Below the pieces are notes generated by a model, which saw only the letters and a list, made by a program, of their open reading frames with translations, did no database searches and was not told where the DNA came from. From Kingdonia uniflora (lineage: Eukaryota > Streptophyta > Magnoliopsida > Ranunculales > Circaeasteraceae), in the NCBI GenBank assembly GCA_014058105.1, contig JACGCM010000571.1:1-64000 (forward strand): 64,000 bases of DNA. The letters run 5' to 3'. Made by a program: the position numbers and the translations under genes. Shown here one piece after another: positions 36,652 through 50,861 of this stretch. Position 1 is the first letter of the stretch. Every line of letters begins with the position of its first letter.

Positions 36652-38983
36652 GAAGGCGAGGACATTCAAATTCAAGGACACCCCCGGTCTCGTAAGTGCA
36701 TTTTAACTTCTAAAATTAACTATCCTTATGATGCGGACGAGCCCGGTCATGTAAGTTCATTTTTAATTCAAAAAATGGCTATCTTTAGAAGGAGGACGTC
36801 CTACTTCAAGGACGCCCCCGGTCTCGTATGTACATTTTTACTTCCAAAATGACTATCTTCAGAACGGGGACATTGAACTTAGAGGACGCTCCCGGTCACG
36901 TAAGTAAATTTTTACTTCAAAAAATGACTATCATTAGAACGAGGACGTCCTACTTCAAGGACGCCCCCAGTCTCCCAAGTACATATTTACTTCCAAAAAT
37001 GACTATCTTTATAACGAGGACGTCCTACTTCAAAGATGCCCCCGGTCTTGTACGTATATTTTTACATGAAAAAATTAGTATCTTTTGAACAAGGACGTTG
37101 TACTTCAAGGACTCTCCCGGCCTCGTAAGTGAATTTTACATCCATAAATGATTATCTTTAGGACTAGGACACTCCCAGTTTCGAAAGTGCATTTTAATTT
37201 TAAAAAAGAGCAATCTTTTGGATAGGGACGTCCTACTTCCAGTACGCTCCCGGTCTTTTAAGTGTATTTTTACTTCAAAAAATTACCATCATTAGAACGA
37301 GGGCGTCCTACTTCAAGGAAGCCCAGGGTCTCGTAAGTGCATTTTAACTTCAAAAAATGTCTATAATTAGAACGAGGATGCCCTACTTCATGGACGCCCC
37401 TAGTCTCGTAGGTTCATTTTTCCTTCCGAAAATGACTATCTTAAGAACGGGGATGTCCTATTTCAAGGACGTCCACGGTCTTGAAAGTTAATTTTTACTT
37501 CAAAAAATGACTATCCTCAGAATGAGGATGTCCTCCTTCAAGGACGCCCACGGTCTCGTAAGTCCATTTTAATTTCATAAAATGTTTGTGTATAGAACGA
37601 GGATGCCCTACTTCTTAGAAGCCCCCAGTCTATGTTTAGAACGAGGATGTCCTACTTCTAAGAAGCCCCCAGTCTCGTAAGTTCATTTTTCCTTCAAAAA
37701 ATGACTAACTTAAGAACGAGGATGTCCTACTTCAAGGTCGCCCCCGGTGTCGTAAGTGTATTTTTACAACAAAACATGACTATCTTTTGATCGTGGACGT
37801 CCTACTTCATGAACGCCCACGGTCATGTAAGTGCATTTTTACTTCAAAAATGTATATGTTTAGAACAAGGATGTCCTACTTCATGGATGCCCCCAGTCTC
37901 ATATGTTCATTTTTACTTAATAAAATGACAACATTTAGAGCGAGGATGTCCTACTTCCAGGATGCCCCCGATATCGAAAGTGCATTTTTACTTCAAAAAA
38001 CATCGATGTTTAGAACGGGTAAGCCCAACATAAAGGATGCCCCCTGTCTCGTAGGTACATTTTTAATTCAAAAAATAACTATCTTCGGAACGAGGATGTC
38101 CTACTTTAAGGACGCCCCCGGTGACGTAGGTGCATTTTAAGATAAAAAAATTTCTACCTTTAAAACGTGGATGTCCTACTTCAAGGACACCCCCGATCTC
38201 GTAAGTGCATTTTTACTTCAAAAAATGACTTTCGTTAGGACGAGTATTTCCTACTACAAGGACACCCCCAGTCTTGTAAGTGCATTTTGAATTCAAAAAA
38301 TAACTATCTTTAGAACGAAGACATCCTACTTCAAGGACGACTCCAGTCTCGTATGTAAATTTTTACTTCAAAAAATGACTCAATAGAACGGGGAAGTCCT
38401 ACTTAAAGGACGTTCCCGGTCACGCAAGTTCATTTTGACTTCAAAAAAAGAATTTCTTTAGAACGAGGACGTCCTATTTCAAGGACGCCCCTGGTCTCGT
38501 AAGTGCATTTTTACTTCAAAAAATGTCTATGTTTAGAACGAGGTAGCCCAACTTCAAAGACGCCCCAGTTCTTTTAAGAAAATTTTTACTTTAAAAAATA
38601 ACTATCTTTAGAATGAGGACGTCGTACTTCAAGGACCCCCTCGGTTTCGTAAGTGAATTTTTACTTCAAAAAATGACTATGTTTAGAAGGAGGATGTCCT
38701 ACTTCAAAGACGCTCCCGGTCTCGTAAGTACATTTTTTCATCAAAAAATAACTATCTTATGAACGAGGACGTCCTACTTCAAGGACGCCCCCGGTCTCGT
38801 ATGTGAATTTTTACTTAAAAAAATGACTATCTTTTTAACAAGGACGTCATACTTCAAGAACTCCCCCGGTCACGTAAGTACATTTTTACTTCAGAAAATG
38901 ACTATGTTTTGACCGAGGATGTCCTACATTAAGGACGCCCCCTGTCTTCTAAATGCATTTTTACTTCAAAAAGTGACTATCTT
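36652..38983 (+). repeat. HOR unit, 2332 bp
   Basis: Landmark GAAGGCGAGGACATTCAAATTC, short GATGCGGACGAGCCCGG monomer, and the ordered HOR series. A local tandem duplication is visible at 37601-37680, where a GGATG..CCTACTTCT..AGAAGCCCCCAGTCT segment occurs twice in succession. The ATCGAT monomer is at 38001. The order is the fullest single copy of the right-type HOR and a good reference unit. Confidence 0.86.
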
Positions 38984-41227
38984 GAAGGCGAGGACTTTCA
39001 ACTTCAAGGACCCCCCCGGTCTCGTAAGTGCATTTTAACTTCAAAAAATATCTATATTTAGAAAGAAGATGTCCTATTTCATGGACGCCCCCATTCTCGT
39101 AAGTTCATTTTTACTTCATAAAATGACAACCTTTATAGTGAGGATGTCCTACTTTAAGGACTCCCCCAGTCTCGTAAGTGCATTTTTACTTCAAAAGACA
39201 TCGATGTTTAGAACGAGGAAGTCCTAATTAAAGGATGCCCCCGGTCACGTAAGTGCATTTTTAATTCAAAAAATGACTTTCTTTAGAACGTGGATGTCCT
39301 ACTTCAAGGACGCCCCAGGTATTGTAAGTGCATTTTTAGATCAAAAAATGACTATCTTTATAACGAGGACGTCCTACTTCATGAACGCCCCCGGTCTCGT
39401 AAATGCATTTTTAATTCAAAAAATAACTACCTTTAGAACAAGGACGTCCTACTTAAAGAGCGCCCCAGATCTCGTAAGTGCATTTTTACTTCCAAAACGG
39501 ACTATCTTTTGAACGATGACATCTTATTTCATGAACGCCCACGGTCTCGTAAGTACATCTTTACTTCAAAAAATGACAATCTATTGAACGAGAACGTCCT
39601 ACTTAAAGGACCCCCTCGGTCTCGTAAGTGCATTTTTACTTCTAAAAATGACTATCTTTAGAATGGATACGTCCTACTTCAAAGACGGCCCCAGTTTCGT
39701 AAGTGCATTTTTACTTCAAAAAATGACTATGCTTAGAAGGAGGATGTCCAACTTCAAGGACGCCCCGGGTCTCGTAAGTGCATTTTGACATCCAAAAATG
39801 ACTATCATTAGAACGAGGACGTCCTATTTCAAGGATTCCCCTGGTCTTGCAAGTGCATTTTAACATCTAAAAATTACTATCATTAGAATGGGGATGTCCA
39901 ACTTAAACGATTCTCCCGGTCACGTAAGTAAATTTTTACTTTTAAAATGGAATATCTTTAGAAGGAGTAAGTCCTACTTCAAGGACTCCCCGGTCACGTA
40001 TGTACATTTTTACTTCAAAATATGACTATCTATTTGACGGGCACGTCCTACTTCAAGGACGCCCCCAGTCTCCTAAGTACATTTTTACATCCAAAAATGA
40101 TTATCTTTATAACGGGGACGTCCTACTTCAAATACTCCCCCCCGCTCTCGTTAGTACATTTTTACATCAAAAAATGAGTATTTTTTGAACGAGGACGTCG
40201 TACCTCAAGGACTCTCCTGGCCTCGTAAGTAAATTTTTACTTCCAAAAATGACTATCTTTAAAACGAGGACACTCCCGATCTCGTAAGTGTATTTTTATT
40301 TTAAAAAATAACTATCATAACTATCTTTTGAACAAGGACATCCTTGTACCAGTATGCCCCCGGTCTTGTAAGTGTATTTTTACTTCAAAAAATAGCCATC
40401 ATTAGAACGAGGACGTCCTACTTTAGGGACGCCCAAATTCTCGTAAGTGCATTTTAACTTCAAAAAATTGTCGATATTTTGAACGAAGATGTCCAACATC
40501 ATGGACACCCCCAGTCTCGTAAGTTCATTTTTACTTCATAAAATGAAAACCTTTAGAGCGAGGGTGTCCTACTTCAAGGACGCCCCCAGTATCGCAAGTG
40601 GATTTTTACTTAAAAAAACATCGATGTTTAGAACAAGGAAGTCCCACATAGAGGATGCCCCCGGTCACGTTAGTGCATTTTTGCATAAAAAAATAACTAT
40701 CTTTATAAAGGGGACGTCCTATTTCAAGAACACCCCTAGTCTCGTAAGTGCATTTTTAATTCAAAAAATGACTATCTTAAGAACAAGGACGTCCTACTAA
40801 AAGGACTCCCCTGATCTCGTAAGTGCATTTTAACTTCAAAAAGGACTATCTTTTGAACGAGGACATCCTACTTTACGAATGCCCACGGTCTCGTAAGTAC
40901 ATTTTTATTTCAAAAAATAACTAAATTTTGTACGAGGACGTCCTACTTAAAGGACGCCCCCGGTCACGAAAGTACATTTTTACTTCAAACAATGACTATG
41001 TTTAGAACGAGGACGTCCTACTTCAAGGACTCCCTCGGTCCCGTAAGTGCATTTTTACTTTAAAAAATGACTATCTTTTGAGCAAGGACATCATACTTCA
41101 AGAACACGACCGGTTACGTAGGAACATTTTTACTTCAAAAAAGGACTATGTTTTGAACGAGGATGTCCTACTTCAAGGACTCCCCTAGTCTTGTAAGTGC
41201 ATTTTGACTTGAAAAGGTGACTATCAT
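38984..41227 (+). repeat. HOR unit, 2244 bp
   Basis: After the landmark the short monomer is missing and the sequence continues with an AAATATCTATATTTAG monomer, so the unit starts with a block deletion. ATCGAT monomers lie at 39199 and 40619. A 59-bp monomer lies near 40268, followed by a partly duplicated AACTATCATAACTATC stretch (40307-40328). Confidence 0.84.
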
Positions 41228-44087
41228 GAAAGCGAAGACGTTTAACTTCAAGGACACCCTCGTTCGCGAAAGTGAATTTTTACATCAAAAAATTATAGTC
41301 CCAAGGATGAGGACACCCCCGGTCTCGTAAGTTCATTTTTACTTCAAAAAATGACTATCTTTAGAACGGGGACGTCCAACTTAGAGGACGCTTCCGGTCA
41401 CGTAAGTACATTTTACTTCAAAAAATTACTATCTTTAGACCGAGTAAGTTCTACTTCAAGGACGCCCTCGGTCTCGTATGTACATTTTTACTTCAAAATA
41501 TGACTATCTTATGAACGGGCACATCCTACATCAAGGACTCCACCAGTCTGCTAAGTGCCTTTTCACATCTAAAAATGATTATCTTTATAACGAGGACGTC
41601 CTACTTCAAAGACGCCCCCGGTCTCGCAAGTACATTTTTTCATCAAAAAATGACTATCTTTTGAACGAGAATGTCGTACATCAAGGACTCTCCCGGCCTC
41701 GTAAGTGAATTTTAACTTCCAAAAATGGCTATTTTTAAAACGAGGACACTCCCGGTCTCGTAAGTGCATTTTTATTTTAAGAAATAACTTTCTTTTGAAC
41801 ATGGACGCCCTACTTCCAGTTTGCCCCCAGTCAGGTAATTGTATTTTTACATCAAAAAATAGCCATCATTAGATCGAGGACGTCCTACTTCAATCACGCC
41901 CACGGTCTCGTAAGTGCATTTTAACTTCTTAAAATGGCAACCTTTGGAGCGAGGATGCCCTACTTAAAGGACGCCCACATTTTCGTAAGTGTATTTTTAT
42001 TTCAAAAAACATCGATGTTTAGAACGAGGAAGTCCTACATAAAGGATACCTCCGGTCTCGTAAGTGCATTTTAAGTTCAAAAAATAACTATCTTTAGAAC
42101 GAGGATGTCCTAATTCAAGGACGCCCCCTGTTGTCACAAGTGCAATTTTACATCAAAAAATAACAATCTTTATAACGAGGACGTCCTACTTCAAGTGCGC
42201 CCCTGGTCTCTTAAGTTGATTTTTAATTTTAAAAAATGACTATCTTTAGGCAAGGACGTCCTACCTCAAGGACGCCCCCGATCATGTAAGAGCATTTTAA
42301 CTTCAAAAAATAACTATTTTTTGAACGAGGACATCCTACTTCATGAACGCCCACGGTCTCGTAAGTACATTTTCACTTCAAAATATGACATTGTTTTGAA
42401 CGAGCACGTCCAACTTAAAGGACGCCCCCGGTCTCGTAAGTACAGTTTTACTTCAAAATATGACTTTCCTTAGGTTGAGGACGCCCCCGGTCACGTAAGT
42501 TCACTTTAACTTCAAAATATGACTATCTTCAGAACGGGGACGTCCCACCTAAAGGACGCTCCCGGTCACGTAAGTACATTTTTTCTTTGAAAAATTACTA
42601 TCTTAAGAGCGAGTAAGTCCTACATTAAGGACGCCCCCGTTCTCGTATGTACATTTTTACTTCAAAATATTACTATCTTTTGAACAGGCACATCCTACTT
42701 CAAGGACCCCCCCAGTCTCCTAAGTGCATTTTTACATCAAAAAATGATTATCTTTATAACTAGGACGTCCTACTTCAAAGATGCCCCCGGTCTCGTAAGT
42801 ACATTTTTTCTTCAAAAAAGGAGTATCTTTTGAACGAGGACGTCCTACTTCAAGGACTCTCCCGGCCTCGTAAGTGAATTTTTACTTCCAAAAATGACTA
42901 TCTTTAGAAGGAAGACACTCCCGGTCTCGTAAGTGCATTTTTATTTTAAAAAATAACAATCTTTAGAATAAGGACGTCCATCTTCCAATATGCCCCCAGT
43001 CTTGTAAATGTATTTTTACTTTAAAAAATAGCCATCATTAGAACGAGGACGTCCTACTACAAGGACGCCCACGGTCTCGTAAGTGCATATTAACTTCAAA
43101 AATTGTCAATATTAAGAACGAAGATGTCCTACTTCATGCACACCCCCAGTCTCGTAATTTCATTTTTACTTCTTAAATTGACAACCTTTAGAGCGAGGAT
43201 GTCCTACTACAAGGACGCCCCCAGTTTCGTAAGTGCATTTTTACTTCAAAAAACATCGATGTTTAGAACGAGGAAGTCCTGCATAAAAGATTCCCCCGAT
43301 CTCGTAAGTGCATTTTTAATTCAAAAAATGTCTATCTTTAGAACGAGAATATCCTACTTCTAGGACTCCCCCAGTGTCGTAAGTGCATTTTTAGATTAAA
43401 AAATTACTATCTTTATAACGAGGCTGTCCTACTCAAAGAACGCCACCGGTCACGTAAGTGCATTTTTAATTTAAAAAATGAATATCTTTAGAACAAGGAC
43501 TTCCAACTTCATGGACGCCTCCGATCTCGTAAGTGCATTTTTACTTCAAAAAATGACTATCTTTTGAACGAGGACATCCTGCTTCATCAACGCCCACGGT
43601 CTCGTAAGTACATTTTTACTTCAAAAAATGACTTTCTTTTGAACGAGGACGTTCTACTTAAAGGACGCCCCCGGTCTCGTAAGTCCATTTTTACTTCAAA
43701 CAATGACTATCATTATAACGGTTACATCCTAGTTCATGGACCCCCCCGGTTTCGTAAGTGCTTTTTTACTTCAAAAAATGACTATGTTTATATGGAGGAT
43801 GTCCTACTTCAAGGGCGTCCCCGTTCTAGTAAGTGCATTTTTACATCAAAAAATGACTATCTTTAGGACGAGGAAATCCTACTTCAAGGAACCCCCGTTC
43901 TGGTAAGTGCATTTTTACTTCCAAAAATGACTATCTTTTGAGCAAGGACGTCATATTTCAAGAACTCCACTGGTCTCGTAAGTACATTTTTACTTCAAAA
44001 AATGACTATGTTTTGAACGAGGAAGTCCAACTTCAAGGACGCCCCCGGTCTTGTAAGTGCGTTTGGACTTCAAAAAGTGACTATCTT
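41228..44087 (+). repeat. HOR unit, 2860 bp
   Basis: The landmark reads GAAAGCGAAGACGTTTAAC. The GGACGT, TCCAAC, GCTTCC series follows, with CTCTCCCGGCC plus 59-bp monomers at about 41695-41745 and again at 42855-42912. The stretch 42470-42960 repeats the order of 41310-41800, about 1160 bp apart. ATCGAT monomers are at 42010 and 43254. Confidence 0.85.
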
Positions 44088-44744
44088 GAAGGCGAGGACG
44101 TTCAACTTCAAAGACACCCCCGGTCTCGTAAGTGTATTTTTACATCAAAAAATTACTGTCCTTAGGATGAGGCGCCACCGGTCACGTAAGTTCATTTATA
44201 CATCAAAAAATGACTATCTTTAGAACGGGGACATCTGACTTAAAGAACGCTCCCGGTCACGTAAGTACATATTTATTTCAAAAAATGACTATCTTTAGAA
44301 CGAGTAAGTCCTACTTCAATGACGCCAACGGTGTCGTAAGTGCAATTTTGCATCGAAAAATAACTATCCTTATAACGAGGACGTCCTACTTCAAGAACGC
44401 CCCCGGTCTCGTAAGTGCATTTTACTTCAAAAAATGACTATCTTTTGAATGAGGACATCCTACTTCATGAACGCCCACGGTCTCATAAGTACATTTTTAC
44501 TTTAAAAAATGACTATCTTTTGAACGAGGACATCCTACATCAAGGACTCCCCCGGTCTCGCAAGTATATTTTTACTTCAAAAAATAACTATCTTTTGAAA
44601 ATGGACGTCATTCTTCAAGTACTCCACGGGTCTCGTAGGTACATTCTTACTTTAAAAAATGACTATGTTTTGAGCCAAGATGTCCTATTTGAAGGACGCC
44701 CCAGGTCTTGTGAGTGCATTTGGACTTCAAAAAGGGACTATTTT
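44088..44744 (+). repeat. HOR unit, shortest form (657 bp)
   Basis: Two landmarks only 657 bp apart. The unit keeps the landmark, a short GGATGAGGCGCCACCGG monomer and the ATCTGACTTAAAG monomer, then jumps to the GTGTCGTAAG, GAACGCCC and GACATCC monomers that normally stand at the end of a unit. This is a clear product of an internal deletion by unequal exchange. Confidence 0.85.
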
Positions 44745-47108
44745 GAAGGCGAGGACATTCAACTTCAAGGACGCCCCCGGTCTCGTAAGTGTATTTTTAC
44801 ATCAAAAAATAACTATCCTTAGGATGAGGAAGCCTCCGGTCGCGTAAGTTCATTTTTACTTCAAAAAATGAGTATCTTTAGGACGGGGACGTCCAACTTA
44901 AAGGACGCTCCAGGTTACGTAAGTTCATTTTTACTTCAAAAAATGACTATCTTTAGAACGAGTAAGTCCTACTTCAAGGACGCCCTCGGTCTCGAATGTA
45001 CATTTTTACTTCAAAAAATGACTATCTTTTGAACAGGCTCGTCCAACTTCAAGGACGACCCTAGTCTCCTAAGTACATTTTTACATCAAAAAATGATTAT
45101 CTTTATAATGAGGGCGTCCTATATCAAAGACGCCCCCGGTCTCGTAAGTTCATTTTTGCTTCAAAAAATGAGTACCTTTTGAAAGTGGACGTCGTAATTC
45201 AAGGACTCTCCCGGCCTCGTATGTAAATTTTTAGTCCCAAAAATGACTATCTTTAGAACGAGCACACTTCAGGTCTCTTAAGTGCATTTTTATTATAAAA
45301 AGTAACTATCTTTTAAACAAGGACGTCCTACTTCCAGTACGGCTCTAGTCTTGTAAATGTATTTTTACTTCGAGAAATAACCATCAATAGAACGAGGACA
45401 TCCTACTTCAAGGACACCCACGGTCTCGTAAGTGAATTTTAACTTCAAAAAATGTCTATATTTAGAACGAAGACGTCGTACTTCATGGACGCCACGAGTC
45501 TCGTAAGTTCATTTTTCCATCAAAAAATGACTATTTTAAGAATGAGGATGTCCTACTTCAAGGATTCCCCCAGCCTCGTAAATGCATTTTAACTTTAAAA
45601 AATAGCTATTTTCAGAACAACGATGTCCTACTTCTAGTACGCCCCCAGTCATGTAAGTAAATTTTTTCTTCAAAAAATGACTATCATTAGAACGAGGATG
45701 TCCTACTTCAGGGGCATTCACGGTCTCGTAAGTGCATTTTAACTTCAAAAAATGTTTATGTTAAGAACGAGGATGTCCTACTTCATGGACGTCCCAATTC
45801 TCGTAAGTTCATTTTTCCTTCACAAAATGACTATCTTAAGAACGAGGATGTTCGAATTCAAGGATGCCCCCGGTGTCGCAAGTGCATTTTTGCATCAAAA
45901 AATGGCTATCTTTGGAATGAGGACGCCCTACTTCACGGACTCCCCCATCCTCGTAATTGCATATTTACTTCTATAAATGACTATCTTTAGAATGAGGATG
46001 TCCTACTTCAAGGACACCCCCGATCTCGTAAGTGCATTTTTACTTCATAAAATGACTTTCTTTAGAACGAGAACGTCTAATTTAAAGGACGCCTACAGTC
46101 ACGTAAGTGCATTCTTACTTCAAAAAATGTCAATGTTTTGAACGAGGATGTCCTACTTCATGGCCCCCCAGTCTCGCAAGTTCATTTTTACATCATAAAA
46201 TGATAACCTTTAGAGCGACGATGTCCTTCTTCAAGGACACTACAAGTCTGGTAAGTGCATTTATCTTCAAAAAACTTTGACGTTTAGAACGAGGAAGTCC
46301 TACAAAAAGGATGACCCCGGCCTCGTAAGTGCATTATTAATTCAAAAAATGACTATCTATATAACGAGGATGTCCTACTTCAAGGACGACCCCTGTGTTG
46401 TTAGTGCATTTTGACATCAAAAAATGACTATCTTTATAACGAGGATGTACTACTTCAAGAACACCCCCGGTCTCGTAAGTGCATTTTTAATTCAAAAAAT
46501 GACTATCTTAAGAACAAGGACGTCCTACTTCAAGGACTCCCCCGATCTCGTAAGTGTATTTTTACTTCAAAAAATGACTATCTTTTGAACCAGGACATCC
46601 TATTTCATGAACGCCCACGGTATCGTAAGTACATTTTTACTTCAAAAAATGACTATCTTTTGAACGAGGACGTCCTACTTAAATGACGCACCCGGTCTCG
46701 TAAGTGCATTTTTACTTCAAACAATGACTATCTTTAGAACGGATACGTCCAACATCAAGGACGCCCCCGGTTTCGTAAGTGCATTTTTACTTCAAAAAAT
46801 GGCAATGTTTTGAAGGAAGATGTCCTACTTCAAGGACGACCCCTGTCTCGGAATTTCATTTTGCACCAAAAAATGACTATCTTTAGAATGAGGACGTCCT
46901 ACTTCAAGAACTCCCACGGTCTCGTAAGTGCATTTTTACTTAAAAAAATGACTATCTTTTGAAAAAGGACGTCATACTTCAAGAACTCCGCCGGTCTCGT
47001 AGGTACATTTTTACTTCAAAAAATGACTATGTTTTGAACGAGGATGTCCTGGTTCAAGGATGCCCCCGGCGTGGAAAATACTTTTGGAGTTCAAAAAGTG
47101 ACTATCTT
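44745..47108 (+). repeat. HOR unit, 2364 bp
   Basis: Landmark GAAGGCGAGGACATTCAAC, short GGATGAGGAAGCCTCCGG monomer, GTCCAACTTAAAGG, GAGTAAGTCC, GGCTCGTCC, GATTATCTTTATAATG, GAGTACC, CTCTCCCGGCC, 59-bp (about 45255), CCAGTACG and the TTAAGAACGAGG monomers in order. The expected ATCGAT monomer is present only as a diverged CTTTGACGTTTAG form near 46275. Confidence 0.86.
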
Positions 47109-49404
47109 GAAGGCGAGGATGTTCAACTTGAAGGACGCCCCCGGTCTCGTAAGTGTATTTTTACATCAAAAAATAACTATATTTAGGATGAGAACCCCCC
47201 CCCCCCCCGGTCACGTAAGTTCATTTATACTTCAAAAAATGACTATCTTTAGAACGGGGCGGTCCAACTTAAAGGACGCTACCGGTCACGTAAGTATATT
47301 TGTACATCAAAAAATGACTATCTTTAGAACGAGTAAGCCCAACTTCTAGAACGCCCCCGGTCTCGAATGTACATTTTTACTATAGCAAATGACTATCTTT
47401 TGAACGGGCACGTAAACCATCAAGGAAGCCCCCAGTCTCCTTGGTACATTTTTAAATGCAAAAATGATTATCTTTATAATGTGGATGTCCTATTTCAAAG
47501 ATTCCCCCGGCCTCGTAAGTACATTTTTACTTCAAAAAATGAGTATCTTTTGAACGAGGACATCGTACTTTATGGACTCTCCCGGCCTCGTAAGTGAATT
47601 TTTACTTTCAAAAATGTCTATCTTTAGACCGAGGACACTCACAGTCTCGCAAGTGCATTTTTATTTTAAAAAATAACTATCTTTAGAACAAGGACGTCCT
47701 ACTTCCAGTAAGCCCCCGGTCTTGTAAGTGTATCTTTACTTCAAAAAATAACCATCATTAGAACGAGGACGTCCAATTTCAAGGATGCCCACGGTCTCGT
47801 AAGTGCATTTCAACTTCAAAAAATGTTTATATTTAGAACGACAATGTCCGACTTCATGGACACCACTAGTCTCGTAAATTCATTTTTCCTTCAAAAAATG
47901 ACTATCTTAAGAACGAGGATGTCCTACATCAATGATGCCCCCGGTCTCGTAAATGCATTTTTACATTAAAATATAACTATCTTTAGAACAAGGACGTCCT
48001 TCTTCCAGTACGCCCCTAAACTTGTAAGTGAATTTTTACTTCAAAAAATGACTATCATTAGAACGAAGATGTCCTACTTCAGGTACATTCACGGTCTCGT
48101 AATTGCATTTTAACTTCAAAAAATGAGCATGTATAGAACGAGGATGTCCAACTTCATGGACGTCCCCATTCTCGCAAGTTCATTTTTCCTTCAAAAAATT
48201 ACTATCTTAAGAACGAGGATGTCCGACTTCAAGGATGCCCCCGGTGTTGCAAGTGCATTTTTACATCAACAAATGAATTTCTTTAGAACGTGGACGCCCT
48301 ATTTCAAGTACTCCACCGGTTCGTAATTGCATTTTCACTTCAAAAATTGACTATCTTTAGAACGAGGATGTCCTACTTCAAGAATGCCCCCGATCTCATA
48401 AGTGCATTTTTACTTCATGAAATGACTATCTTTAGAACGAGGACGTCTAACTTCAAGGACGCCTACGGTCTCGTAAGTACATTTTTACTTCAAACAAAGT
48501 CAATGTTTAGAACGAGGATGTCCTACTTCATGGAACCCTAGTCTCGTAAGTTCATTTTTACTTCATAAAATGCCAACCTTTCGAGCGAGGATGTCCAACT
48601 TCAAGGACGCCCTCAGTCTCGTAAGTGTATTTTTACTTCAAAAAATATCGATGTTTAGAATGAGGAAGTCCTACATAAATGATGCCCCCGGTCTCGTAAG
48701 GTCATTTTTAATTAAAAAAATGACTATCTTAAGAACGACGATGTCCTACTTCAAGGATGCCCCCAATGTCGTAAGTGTATTTTTACATCAAAAAATGACA
48801 ATCTTTATAACGAAGACGTCCTACTTCAAGAACGCCCCCGGTCTCGTAAGTGCATTTTTACTTCAAAAAATTACTATCTTTTGAACCTGGACATCCTACT
48901 TCATGAACGCCCACGGTCCCGTAAGTACATTTTTACTTCAAAAAATGGCTATCTTTTGAATGAGGACGTCCTACTTAAAGGATGCCCCCGGCCTCGTAAG
49001 TGCATTTTTACTTCAAACAATGACTATCTTTAGATCGGATACGTCCTACTTCAAGGATTCCCCCGGTTTCGAAAGTATATTTTTATTTCAAACAATGACT
49101 ATGTTTAGAAGGAGGATGTCCAACTTAAATGACGCCCCCGGTCTAGTAAATACATTTTTACATTAAAAAATAACTATCTTTAGAACGATGACGTCCTACT
49201 TCAAGGACTCCCCTGGTCTCGCAAGTGCATTTTTACTTTAAAAAATAACTATCTTTTGGACAAGGACGTCAAACTTCAAGAACTCCACAGGTCTCGTCGG
49301 TACATTTTTACTTTAAAAAATGACTATGTTTTGAACGAGGATGTCCTACTTCAAGGACTCCCCCGGTCTTGTAAATGCATTTGGACTTCAAAAAGGGACT
49401 ATCT
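47109..49404 (+). repeat. HOR unit, 2296 bp, with poly-C
   Basis: The short GGATGAGAAC monomer after the landmark has its C run expanded to 14 (47195-47208). The remaining order matches the units at 50775 and 53388: GGGCACGT, GATTATC, GAGTATC, CTCTCCCGGCC, 59-bp (about 47632), CCAGTAAG, GTTTATATTTAG, CATGTATAGAACG (about 48123), CATCAACAAATG and a TATCGATG monomer at 48646. Confidence 0.87.
47195..47208 (+). repeat. Poly-C run of 14
   Basis: Lies in the short GGATGAGAAC monomer immediately after the landmark, before GGTCACGTAAG. Confidence 0.92.
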
Positions 49405-50774
49405 TGAAGGAGAGGACGTTCAACTTCAAGGACGCCCCAGGTCTCGTAAGTATATTTTTACTTCAAAAAATGAATATCATTAGAAGAAGTAAGTCCTTCT
49501 TTAAGGACACCCCCGGTCTTGTCTGTACATTTTTACTTCAAAATATGACTATCTTTTGAACGGGCACGTCCTACTTCTAGGACGCCCCCAGCCTCATAAG
49601 TACATTTTTACATCCAAAAATGATTATCTTTATAACGGGGGCGTCCTACATAAAAAAATGTGTATCTTTTGAACGAGGACGTCGTACTTCAAGGATTCTC
49701 CCGGCCTCGTAAGTAAATTTTTACTTCCAAAACTCAGTATCTTAAGAACGTGGACACTCCCTGTCTCGCAAGTGCAATTTATTTTAAAAAATAACTATCT
49801 TTTGTACAAGTTCGTCCTATTTCAAGTATGCCCCCGGTCTTGTAAGTGTATTTTTACTTCAAAAAATAACCATCATTAGAACGAGGATGTCCTACTTCAT
49901 GGACGCCCCCAGTCTCGTAAGTTAATTTTTACTTAATAAAATGACAACCTTTAGAGCGAGGATGTCCTACTTCAAGGACGCCCCCAGTCTCGTAAGTGCA
50001 TTTTTACTTCAAAAAACATTGATGTTTAAAACGAGGAAGTCCTACATAAGGGATGCCCCCGATCTCGTAAGTGCATTATTAAGTCAAAAAATGACTATCT
50101 TTAGAACGAGGATGTCCAACTTCTAGGACGGCCCCGGTGTCGTAAGTGCATTTTAACATAAAAAAATGACTATCTTTATAATGAGGACATCCTACTTTAA
50201 GAACGCCCCAGGTCTCATAAGTGCATTTTTAATTCAAAAATTAACTATCTTTAGAACAAGGACGTCCTACTTCAAGTACGCCCCCGATCTCGTAAGTGCA
50301 TTTTTCTATAAAAAATGACTATCTTTTGAACGAGGACATCCTACTTCATGAACGCCCACGGTCTCGTAAGTACATTTTTACTTCAAAAAAGGACTTTCTT
50401 TTGAACGAGGACGTCCTACTTAAAGGATTCCCCCGGTCTCGCAAGTGCATTTTTACTTCAAACAATGACTATCTTTAGAACGGATACGTCCTATTTCATG
50501 GATGCCCCCAGTTTCATAAGTGCATTTTTAATTCAAAAAATGACTAATTTTAGAAGGAGGATGTCCTACTTCAAGGACGCCCCGAATCACGTAAGTGCAT
50601 TTTTACATCAAAAAATGACTATCTTTTTAACGAGGACGTCCTACTTCAAGAACTCCACCGGTCCCGAAGGTACATTTTTACTCAAAAAAATTACTATGTT
50701 CTGAACGAGGATGCCCTACTTCAGGGATGCTCCCGCCGTTGTAAATGCATTTGGTCTTGAAAAAGTGACTATCT
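49405..50774 (+). repeat. HOR unit, 1370 bp
   Basis: The landmark monomer is followed by AATATCATTAGAAG, with no short GGATGAGGAC monomer; the same shortcut occurs after 56847, so the two units share a deletion. A second deletion truncates the GATTATCTTTATAACG monomer near 49640-49660, where GCGTCCTACATAAAAAAATG joins two monomers. A CATTGATG form of the ATCGAT monomer is at 50017. Confidence 0.86.
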
Positions 50775-50861
50775 TGAAGGCGAGGACGTTATGCTTCAAG
50801 GATGCCCCTGGTCTCGTAGCTGTATTTTTACATCAAAAAATAACTATACTTAGGATGAGGA

